From: Loripinus fragilis | Lineage: Eukaryota > Mollusca > Bivalvia > Lucinida > Lucinidae | Length of the DNA: 64,000 nucleotides | Assembly: GCA_964019695.1 (NCBI GenBank) | Contig: OZ026526.1 | Coordinates: 10,311,254 to 10,375,253, forward strand | Direction: 5' to 3' | In this document: positions 22,619 through 33,600 of the stretch, in pieces | How positions within the stretch are numbered: position 1 is the first letter of the stretch | Layout: every line of letters starts with the position of its first letter | Program-made: the position numbers and the translations under genes | The notes under the pieces: model-generated | What the model was told of the DNA's origin: nothing | The model's input: the letters and a program-made list of their open reading frames with translations, nothing else | Database searches by the model: none

Positions 22619-24003
22619 GCAAAAGGAGAGCCCAGCAAATACTCAGAATAGCCTGTGCTGATCAAAGCTTGTGGTCTCGTCATGGAAAAACTATAGGCCC
22701 TTAGCTCCCCTGTAAGTGCAGAATGAAGAATCTGATGTGTTTGAATTGATGGCTCAGCTAATCTGAGTCTTCTCTGGGTACTCAGTTCATTTTATTTGGT
22801 TTTGCCAGGCACTAGCTCAAATGTGTTTTATGTATTACACATTTTGAATGTCAAATAGTCATACTATTTCCATGATTAATAATATCTCATGAACAATTAT
22901 GATAAGAATCTCACAGTATATCATCAGGCTTTTGGATAAGAGTGTGTAATTATTATTTTTACTTATTTCTCAACCAAAGCATATGTTGTGGTACTCAAAA
23001 TAACCGTCTCAATTTGAGCACCCAAAACATATGTTAAATCTGACAAATAAGAAAATATTCACAAATTTACGCTCAATTTTTGTTTTATTTCAACCTATAT
23101 GCATTGTCATTATACATTTTAATGCATTACTCGTGTATTGGAATCAGGTATTTGTGAAATAAAAGTTGTGTAAATGAATGAATAGAGTTGACAATGTTCT
23201 GGATATTTCTTTAATATATGTATTGTGTATTCTTCATTTTAAACCATCACAATGGACCACAAAGACACACAGCACTTAGTAAAAGTCCTAAGCCTTCAAA
23301 TATAATTTTCATTTTTCTGAAAAAATAGATTTGTTTAGAGTCATCTCATTTCTGATTTTGCTTCATATACTTAAAACCAAAAGTAACTTTACGTTGCCGT
23401 CAATGGAAATAAATTAATTGTCATTTTATTTTTGTATCGATGGGGATATTTATAATATGATTTTGTCACATACTCTTGGCAGAGGTCCAAATGAATCCCT
23501 GATGAAAACATCAAATGTAGTCAGAGATAAAACGTACTATTATTTTAATTCATAGGGAGATAATTTCAGCGTGAAGCAACTTTAAGATACTGCCAAAAAC
23601 TAACCATGTGTCAAAGACAAAGTCTGACAGTATTTTATGGGCAATCGATGTCCTTAAAATGGCGTGTGTACCAAAGATTTTGTGAGAAAATCTTGTGTTT
23701 TATAATGAAAGCACAGACAACTCAAAAGAAGTTTAACATGCCTAAGTCGTTTTTCATGAATCATGTTAGGTCAAGTGCTGGGAACTCATTGACATATTTT
23801 ATTGGCTGAAAATCGAAACGAGTATAGATATATTCGATACTGAAAAGTGTAAAGTTAGTTTTGGTTATTAGTATATATAAGAAATAAGAACACTTAGTTT
23901 CACTATTATTTTCTCACTGTTCATTCACATAGAATGTATTTGTCTGAGCACTGGCTACTTGGTGGTGCAATAGGTACTAAAATGTTGTGTGCTTTCATGC
24001 GCA

Positions 24004-24242
24004 GATCCAGATGGGGGACAGGGCGTCCCCCCCCCTCTGAAAAATCACAAAATATAGGGTTTCTTAGCAATACTGGTCCAGATCCCCTGAAAAATCATAA
24101 AACTACCAAGCCAGTATTTAAAGTTTGCTTATCATCGGCAGCCGATGATGGCCTGCTTATAGTGATATTTGGACCCTCCTCCCCTCTAAGAAAATGGTCA
24201 AAGTTGGACCTCCTCCGACAAAACTTTCTGGATCCGCGCATG
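24004..24242 (+). repeat. Interspersed repeat R3, copy 2
   Basis: Longer copy of the repeat at 8820-8971, with an internal segment (24120-24200) missing from the first copy and GGATCCGCGCATGAAG at the end. Confidence 0.45.
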
Positions 24243-24699
24243 AAGTACTAAAAAGTCGTGTGCTTGTGTTAATATATCTTTAAAACCAACATAGACTCAT
24301 CAGAACATAGCCAACTTAAAAGACAAATTGTCGTCAAATTAGGGTTGACACAGCCCATTTCAGAGCAGTGTATAGACGAATGAAAATTTGCACAGACGAT
24401 GCCTTAATATGTATGGATGTATTTTAACGCAAGTTGATTGGAGATGAATGTTATTTACGTTGTGTATGTTGTTGTAAACGTTACCTTTGATGTATATGTA
24501 TTATCATCATATGAATATTTTGTATGTCAGTATTTAAGTTATCAACAGTTGCCATATTTGTAGTATTGTAGAACGTGTGCTGAAACGACAAATAAACACC
24601 CTTTAAAAGATTTGCTTCCAGGTTAAATTTATAGACATGTGCTGTATAACACTTATATTTGGTGGAAATGTTTTGGCACCATTGGCGGCATATACAAAA

Positions 24700-24850
24700 A
24701 TCGCCAAAATAAGAGACAAAAATAGACAAAACAAACATCTTTATGTCTAATGGTAGCTTAATGAAGGTCGAATATATTGCAGAATGCTCCGCAATATTTT
24801 GACCTGCATTAAAGGATAATTGGGTTTTGAAAACCAAGTCAGACTTAAAA
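24700..24850. mobile_element. MITE-D copy 4 (partial)
   Basis: Contains AAAATAGACAAAACAAACATC, TAGCTTAATGAAGGTCGA and GACCTGCATTAAAGGATAA, but the outer ends are degraded. A further fragment of the left end alone lies at 26583-26635. Confidence 0.5.
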
Positions 24851-25784
24851 TACTGAATACAGTAACAACCGATAATTTTCCTTCATCCGCAACCAGAGGT
24901 TTACTGAAAAACGCTTTCTAAAAAAATCGAAATTTGGCGATTTTAAATAATAAAAAATAACATATTGGCATAGTTTAATTTTGACGGTTTCCTAACTGAA
25001 TCACCTTTTAAGTAAAGTTCTATTGTCATAGGTTTGCTCTTTTCTTTTAAGGGGAGTCCCTTTTAAGGAGGGGTTTACTCAACCCGGATTCACAGACACT
25101 ACAGTTTTAAATTGTTTAATTGATACAGAAAGCAACATATTTAAGGGGTGGATCCAGGATTTCTGGAAAAGAGGTTCATATGTATAAAGGTGTGGGGGTT
25201 CTCTTTGCTGATTTTATCTCATTTTACTTAAATATCCCATGAAAATGACTCACTGAGACCAAATAATTTCATTTTCATAGGATATTTAAAGACGGGGACG
25301 TGGAGGGGGTTCACTGAACCCCCTTAACCCCCTCTGGATCCGTCACTGCATTTATTGCATATTGTCTCACTGTTTAGAGGAATTTTATTTTGGCGTTTTT
25401 TGTTTATATCGTTTTATCTCAAATTAACATTAAATTGCAATATATATAGTATGCAATGGATTTTGTTACGAGAGACTTGTTAAGCCAAGTACAATACAAC
25501 TGTTAACCCAATTGTTTTCTACAAAAGCCTGTCGGTAGAAACAGGCTTCATACAAGCTCAAACACCGAATTCAAAGATCAGATTCCGCGGTCATAAAACT
25601 TTTTTCATGTTTATCTCAAATGAGCATGAGTTTCAATTGCTTATTAAAGGTAAAATGATGGAAATTAATGTTTTTTTTCTTGCTTTAAATTTCTCAGAAG
25701 TATCCTGCTAATAAATGTTTAAGTGGATAATTTAACATCTATGAGCAGGAGAAATTTTATGCTCAGTTGAGTTTTACAACCTCT

Positions 25785-25969
25785 AGTGCAGTCCCTTTAT
25801 AACACACCTAGTTAAATACCATAAAATGGTCATTTTTACTATAATTTCTTTGTAAAAGTGTCCCTATATAACATGATTACCTTAATACAGGGTCCATTAT
25901 TATCATTTCACGGTCCATTCTTATGGACCCCTCACGTGGCGTTATAAAGGGAATGCACTGCCATTTCAA
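25785..25969. mobile_element. MITE-G, single copy
   Basis: A 185-base element with 19-base ends AGTGCAGTCCCTTTATAAC and its reversal with one mismatch (GTTATAAAGGGAATGCACT). Confidence 0.55.
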
Positions 25970-26138
25970 CTTTCCATTTTCCTGTATAATGTTGGATGAT
26001 GCTAATTTGAATTAAATATACAATTCACTCAATGTTTTTGGTTTAATTGGCAGCATTCTTTTTATATAATAAAATATAAGTGTCTCATATGTGACTTGTT
26101 ATTTTTTTACCTACCCAGATTCAGGCAACGGAATTCTC

Positions 26139-26171
<33 letters not shown>

Positions 26172-26244
26172 TACCTTAGACATTATTTAACTGGTGTGTG
26201 TGAGTGTGTGTATGTGTGTGCGTGTTAGTTACCTTATTCATTAA

Positions 26245-26281
<37 letters not shown>

Positions 26282-26347
26282 CTTAGTCATTAATGTGTGT
26301 GTGTGCGTGTGCGTATGTGTTGATGTGTGTTACCCTAGTCATTAATT

Positions 26348-26406
<59 letters not shown>

Positions 26407-26416
26407 TAAGTCATTT
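26139..26416. repeat. Compound GT microsatellite / minisatellite
   Basis: Five GT blocks of 16-28 units or less, each followed by a copy of TACCTTAGTCATTAA or a variant. The whole is therefore a minisatellite whose unit contains a dinucleotide run. Confidence 0.9.
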
Positions 26417-27190
26417 GTGTAAACAATATTTTATTCAAATATAAAGTACAGTAAGATACAACACATACATCCTATATACAGTACATTATATTTGAAAGGG
26501 ATACAGATTTCAATGATAAGGATGACAAGTTAAAATTGCAGCTTACTCACTTTACAATCTTAAAAGTACAAATGCTTATATTCAGTAAAACCTGTGTAAA
26601 ACGGCCACTCAAAATAGATGACACAAAGATCTTATAATGCCTTGGTTGCAATTGCCTTTCGATGAGTTTACGATGCCGGTACGATGTTCAAATCACCCTT
26701 TCCGTGCAGCCACCACAGACAGAGCCTACGATCATCGTACGGATTCGCGGGCATCGTGACCTCTACAATTTTGTTTGACTCTGCACTATGACAAATTTGA
26801 AAAATAGCAAACCTCTAGCCCGTAGACACATCGCAGGTAGATGGCAGCACCGCAAGCTGATAGTGAGGACAACGCATAATTTTGGCGGTTGCTCAATTGA
26901 ATACCCTTTAAAGTGATTTACTATTCTCATAGGGGCTACTCTAAAAGAAAAGAATAGGAGGCATATTCTTTCCTTTGATAGTGACCCCTTTTAAGATGGA
27001 GTGTCCACTATGTTAAAATATACTCTACCATTCAAAAGTTGGATTTTGACAATACAGATACCAACATACTAAGGTTGCGTACCCATTTAGCCCAAATGAA
27101 AAAATAAGTATGTTTCGGGTAAAGGGCCAGAAAATTTTAGGTAGGGTAGGCACACATATCTTTTTTTTTAATCTGGAAAAAATATAATTT

Positions 27191-27229
27191 TATGCATTTT
27201 GAAAGGCATTTTGCCTTTCAAAATGCATA
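27191..27229. repeat. Perfect hairpin near CaaX gene 3' end
   Basis: TATGCATTTTGAAAGGCA pairs perfectly with TGCCTTTCAAAATGCATA around a 3-base loop. It lies about 260 bases past the CaaX stop and 90 bases past its candidate poly(A) signal. A looser inverted relation extends to about 27070-27330. Confidence 0.65.
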
Positions 27230-27315
27230 AATTTATCTTTTTTTTTTCAGAAAACCTGAAAAAATCTTTAACCAGTAAATTTAGGTATGGTCGGGTTACC
27301 CTAAACATAGGTATT

Positions 27316-27321
27316 TTTATT
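27316..27321 (-). terminator. Candidate poly(A) signal of the CaaX gene
   Basis: AATAAA on the minus strand, about 170 bases downstream of the CaaX stop codon. Motif and position only. Confidence 0.4.
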
Positions 27322-27489
27322 AGGCCTTATTGCTTATTGTGTAGCTCAGTTCGAAACTGTAATTCACGCTCTCATATTTTGGCGAATTTGGGTTTTACCG
27401 CCAAAAGCGCCAAATAAAAAACACCCACCAAATATAAGTGTTTTACAATATTAAGTAGTGAGTGCGGATTTGGAACTGGAATATCGCCT

Positions 27490-27681
27490 TTAAAGAATGG
27501 TGCAATCTTGCGCATGCGTATCTAAATCAAATTCCTGTTCTTCTCGTGTCTCATCTTCAACTGTAATTAAGAGACCCTTCATCAAGATTCCCAATGTTTC
27601 ATCCATTTTAGGAACTATTTCCTCGAAGGGCTCAGCTAAGAGACCAACGTTGTTTTCCAGCATACTAATGGCCGCTTCATC
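27490..27681 (-). CDS. CaaX gene, last exon with prenylation box
   Basis: The acceptor is TTATTTATGTTCACAG. It encodes 63 residues starting DEAAISMLENNVG and ending DLDTHAQDCTIL, with TAA at 27490-27492. Cys-Thr-Ile-Leu at the very C-terminus is a canonical CaaX box. On the minus strand an AATAAA lies at 27321-27316, a plausible poly(A) signal about 170 bases after the stop. Confidence 0.7.
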   Translation of the reverse strand, partial: DEAAISMLENNVGLLAEPFEEIVPKMDETLGILMKGLLITVEDETREEQEFDLDTHAQDCTIL

Positions 27682-30600
27682 CTGTGAACATAAATAATAA
27701 AAATAACAAACGAGAAATTAGTACTAGAAAATTAGTATAAAATTGTTGTGCCTTTGCTGCACAAAATAAAGGCATAACAATTTAATCTAATTTTGATCTC
27801 TATCATCAGTGTTAATTACTACAGAAAATAGAAGACTTCAAGTCAATCTTTGTTATGTAGTGGAATAATGATTGATTCTCCTTAACTCAAATTGACAATA
27901 GTGAGTGTGAATCATCAGTAATCTGAGTCAAAAGGGGTTTGTCCTTTACTAATACTATGGCCACAAAGTACTTTTCTTACTTTCCATAAATTGTTATATA
28001 GTGGGACTTAAAAACAGTGTCATAAGTTTGAATTAAAAGAAGTAAGTCATTTGATGGTATATAATTCCAACTCGATGTTGTCCGCAAATTCAAACTCGTT
28101 TTTACAATTCGATAAAGACCCATGTGTTAGAATATTTGATATCTGCCTTTATTTCAGTGTTAAAATAGTGTAAATAAGCATAAAACACTCGCCAGTTTGA
28201 ATATTATTTAGACATCATTTTAAAATCCTTACACCATATGACCACCATATGTGTCATATGGTGGTGTCTCTATCAAAACAACAGAGGAACACTCTGCATG
28301 ACTTTAGGTAATGTGACGTAACTTAGCAAATAGCAACGTTATGGAAGAAAAACATCATCAAAACAATGCCTGCCTGAACAACAAAACGCAAATGGACGGT
28401 GTCAAAACGAATTTTTAAAATCACGTTTAATATATATATAGCTATTGTGGAGATTTCAGTCAAGACTTGACGAGTTTTGAAGGGATGTGCTTTTTAAAAC
28501 GTCGAGTTGTTTGTTATTTGTTCTGTGGTAGGGCCTAAATCTAAATGCTTTTCTGTGAGCCCAGCAAAAGAAAACCATTCCACAATAAATGAAGTTGTTT
28601 TGAGCTCATACTCACATATTTGCTCCTTAGAATACTATTTCAATAATTATTTGTAGTAAAACGAAGTTTCAAACTGACAGAAATTTCAAGATGGCTGCCT
28701 CATCTTCATTTACAGATGTGTGTCTGACAATGACTTTCATTTTGATTGTGGTCACAGGTAGGTCAGTCCGGAATTCAACGACCTTTTTCCGACTGCCTGG
28801 CATGCCACCTGGTGTAAATATTTTCTGACAAAAGCAACTAGCCATGTATATGCTTCTGTTGTTGCATTGTGCTTGTCCAACAGGTTTTTGGGGTACTTTG
28901 AGGTACTTAAAAAGTGCAGAGAGAAAGCACAACATATACTAGAGGACTTTGAAAACGCATCATCATATTTTTGCACTTTTCTTGTAAACCATATATGTGA
29001 TTGAAAAGTTACTCGCAGTTTAAATGTGCAACCCAGAATTGGTATGAACCAGTCATTAATTCGACTGCACTATCACGTGACGCTGTTGATTATGTCACAT
29101 GAGTACATACAGCATCCAGCACCCTTTTGCACAGTCAGTTGAAGCTTTTTAAATATTTTTGTGTTTAAACTGTGGGATGTATGATACCATATCAGCAACA
29201 GAGTTTGTAGACTTTTTTAATTAAAAGTATTTGATATCTTCAATATTTCAAAAATAAACGTCAAATTTAAACATCAATTTACAGCTCCTTTTAGAAAAAT
29301 CTCCATAAGTTACTTTTATGCACGCTTTCATTACTGGTATTGACTACATACACTAATAAATTATGTTGGGAAGACTTTTTGATGTAAATCATGGCAAGAG
29401 ATCTGCTGTCATGTAATTGAGAACGTCTTAAAAATTACGTTAACGTCACTTGCACAATACAAAAGACACGTGATACAAGCGTAATTTATGCATAATCTGT
29501 CATTTGTGCATGCCCTTAGCCTCTTCCAACAAAACCCGACTTTGAATGGCCCATTTTTTTTTAAATTTTATTACTAGAGTATAGTAATCAAGGTGGTTGG
29601 GGTATGTCGGTATCTTTAAATGAGTGTAAATTTGAGCATACCGAACGGTCAATTCATTCAAATCGTTCAATGATAAATATGCAAACGTGAAAGAAGCCCA
29701 GGACGCAAGTCTGTTGAGTCAGGAACCAAAATTAACGCACGTTAACTTGCAGCTGAATTGGTGTCCTTCAAAATCGACCACCCCTGTCTTAAATGGATAC
29801 TTTTTTGATACCTTAAAGTAAATTTACAACCATGAATTTTCTAGGACACACTACAAGCTGGTCAGACTATGGTATACAATAACAATTATCTCGTTGACAT
29901 TCTCAGTGATGGTGAACTAAAGGATTTAATCTGGGTGATGTGTTTTCAAAGTCCTTAGGTGTATATCAAAGAAAATGTCTTTTGAAAATCAATAAAAATG
30001 AATCAATCACAATCCAACTTAACTTATATAATTTCAATGGAATGTTTCTTTCCAGAATCAACTGTTCCAAAGTTTGAGACTTATGTCCGCCATTTTAAAA
30101 GTTGCTTTACCAACAAGTTTAAGTGGGTCATCTCAAAAGTAGCGGTAATTACAGTAGTAACACCACATTATAAATTTATCTTGTATACAATGGCTTCTTT
30201 AGATTTTTTTCTACAAAGTTACCAAGTAAAAGATGAAAGAAAACGAAAAAAAAAGATTGTTGTATTTTCATACATTATGTCAGGTATATGATTGGTTTTG
30301 TCTTTCATGTCACTTTTGAGATGACCTCCTGATCACGTGACCAAACATGCCATGTGCATAATTAGACAATTAACATTCATAAGGCTGATTTTTGGGTCGG
30401 TTATGAAAGAAAACTCCTCAATAAAAAGTTGCGAAAGGTATTTTAGTAAAACAAACAAAAAAAAAAAAAAAAAAAAAAAAAAAACATGAAAGCTGTTTAT
30501 ACCACGAAAACATGTTGGTGGACGATATACCTTAAAAAGTAAAACACATGCAAACTTATTTTGAAAATGAATATATAGTCAAACACACTGGGGAATTATA

Positions 30601-33600
30601 CATATAAATAATGTACATTTCTTTGAAGTGACGGTTGAAAATGGGGGCATGGTTTGTGCTATTAGTATACACCAATTTCTGCACTATAAAAAAGACAAAG
30701 CAAAATTGTATCTTGTACAGTAAAACCTGTCTTAAGCGGCCACTCAAAAATAGACAAAACAAAGATCTTAATGACAAATGATAGCTTAATGAAGGTCGAA
30801 AGTATTGCAGAATGCTTTGGAGCATTCTGCAATACTTTTGACCTGCATTAAGCGATAATCGGTCTTAAAAACAATTTTTGGTCTTCTTTTTGAGTGGCCG
30901 CTTAAGGCAGGTTACCTACTTTTTTTACTGTATTTTGAAAAGACAATCAAAGAAACTGACCTGTGCTGCTTGGACCTCTGCTGGCAGTAGCCCGGATATA
31001 GCTGATATCTGGTTCATTAGAACTTTCACCTTGTTTGCGTCGATTTCTTTCTTGCTTTCGTCGTCGTCATCGTCCATATTTTCAAACACATCAACAATAT
31101 CTCTGTATAGCTGAAGGTGTTTCTCTTTCTCCCTTATGGTTTCAGCCGACGACGACACGTGTGAGCCTCGATTCTCCTCTACCCAGGTCTCAAACTATAA
31201 AAAAAGCGTTTTTGTATTTTAATGCATGTCGATATACAACTACCAGATGCGACTTCATGCGATAAAAATGTATATCTACAACGCACTACTGTATGCGACT
31301 TCATGCGATAAAAAATGTATATCTGCAGCATACTACTGTACGTTGTAGATAGACATTTTTATCGCATGAAGTCGCATCTGGTAGTACGAAAGCCTGGAAG
31401 GTCCACTTTAAAAAAAAGAAAATATTTTTATCTCGTTATTACGAGAAAATTAACTCGTAATAACGAGATAACTAACTCGTTGTAACGAGAAAGTTATGTA
31501 GTAATAACGAGAAAAAATATACATCTCGTAATAACGAGATACCTAACTCATAATAACGAGATAACTAACTCGTAATAACGAGATGATTATCTCGTAATAA
31601 CGAGATAACTAACTCGTAATAACGTGATAATTATCTCGTAATAACGAGATAACTACGGAAGCGTATATGCGCCACCACTTGCTTCTTAAATCCGTCAGAA
31701 AAAGACTGTTTTCTGGCGAAAATGTCAGAAATAAGTGGATTTGATGCGATAATATTTAGAATATTCAAATATATTGCGTTTAGATAGTAATTTTTATTTC
31801 AATGGTCGATCTTTTGCCGACAAACGGATTAAAGAAACAGCATGCAGGTCTTATTTTCTTGTCTGGCAATTTATTATCTCAATTGACCAAAAAAGTATGT
31901 TGCTCCTCGCAAAAAAGATACTGCTTTAAAGGAGTTGTAGCAATATTTTTGCATCTAGCTTAAAACTATTGCTTTTCGTTAGAACGTTTTGCACCTTGAA
32001 AGTAATACTTCCTGCAATAAGAAGAAATAAAAAGCGAGCTGTATAAATGTTTAGCTAAGCCAGTTGAATATGTTGTTTTGATAAAATTATATTTGGCTCT
32101 ACGGGATTTTTTATAACTTTTAACGAAATTAATGCTATTTATCAAAGGACTATACATAATTATGACGCGATCACAAAATATTTTACTTTTGATAACATAA
32201 TTATCGCGTGTTGTTTTTAAATAAATTTTGTGCCAAATAAATAATAAGAAGTGCTAATAATTTTAAAGTCTTGCTTCTAGTTATATCAGTTTTGCCAATA
32301 AATATATTGACATTATAACGAAGAAAACGCAGGTGATAGTTGTTTTCACATTTTCTCTCTTAAATATTGTGAAATAAGACGAAATAAGATGATTGTTTTA
32401 AACGCCATGTTGATGCGATCAAGCAATTGTAAAAATTATTTCTCTGATTTAGATCTGATCAAGCAATTGTTGAAATTATTTCTTTTAAATAAAAAAAGTA
32501 CATGAAAGTAAGTAAAGGTGCAAAGATCAGGAATCGATACAATCAAGTACCACACCTGACCCCGCCCCCCCCCCCTTAATTTAGATGTGGATCAAGACAC
32601 ATAGATATTTGGTTTGCATGAAAGGCCCCTAACTTATCAATGCATAATCTACCAGAACATATAATTCAAGATATAACAAGGAGATAAAGCAAAGATAAGG
32701 ACTCAACAGTAAATAAAGCTGTATACAGGAGCAAAAGAAATCTAACAGGTAAACCCCGGTGGGCCTGACAAAAACAGTCAAAGCATCAGGCCCCTACCAT
32801 CTCATCAATAGATAAGTCTTTAAGTCGGAACCGTCATAGAGTCTGAAGTCCCACCCACCGGCGTGCAATTAAAGAGGAAAGCAAAGTTGCCAACCGTGAC
32901 TGGGTTGACCACAAAGAATGCAGTCTGTTGCAATTAGTTCAAAGACCTTGCAGAGTTGTTTCTTCAATTCTCATAAATTCCTTTCTGCATACATCAGTGT
33001 TAGCATAAACAGCGGACCAGGTCTGGGCAACAAAGGAACAGTGTCGAGTCTTATAGGTCTGCCTTGTTTGCGATCAGTCTGAGATTTAGGGAAAGTTATA
33101 TGTGCGCTATGTGATATGTCCTAACACTCCTGGGCCTTCATCTATAATACTTTCGATACATGATAAGATGGGAATTATACTGCACTGTAATGAACCCGCT
33201 AACGTCTTCAGAAAGTAACTGACTATGATCAGTAAACGGCAAATCACACACTACAGCCCTGAACACTAACAATCACATGCACTTAAGAAGAAGGGTAAGT
33301 AAAGCCAAACAAGAGGATTGCAATACTAGAAAGGGCACTTAATACTACACAACAAACATGGACCGCCATCAAGAATCCCGCAAACAATGGCAGTCCCAAT
33401 GAACAATGAGTTAACAACAACAGAACCAACGCCTTAGAACAGGCAGCAGCCTATGCCGCAGATTTGTCTGCTATGGATGCATTCTTAGTACCACAATCAT
33501 CAATTCTGTTAAGTTAGGCGAAGACAACATTTAAAAACTGTGACGATTCACTGAAACTTGTTAGATATTTTAGCCATATGGACATGAAACTGAGGACTAA

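Larger units (their letters stand above)
21429..24003. other. Intergenic, no gene seen
   Basis: Outside MITE-C copy 3 and the hairpins this is AT-rich sequence with no splice-supported frame. 24243-24699 and 24851-25784 are the same; 25146-25350 holds a loose inverted repeat around GGATCCAGGATTTC / CTGGATCCGTCA. Confidence 0.4.

Noticed and set aside
29998..30291. 97-codon plus-strand frame
   Set aside because: No homology or splice support; it overlaps an inverted repeat around ATCTCAAAAGT / ACTTTTGAGAT.
30961..31194. Naming the CaaX gene as PEX19
   Set aside because: The W-(L/V)-E and LMxQ spacing and the final CaaX are reminiscent, but the last 63 residues have no counterpart and the pairwise similarity is too weak by eye.
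31420..31652. CRISPR-like regular spacing of palindromic repeats
   Set aside because: Spacers are 8 bases and nearly identical, the genome is eukaryotic, and no cas genes are present.
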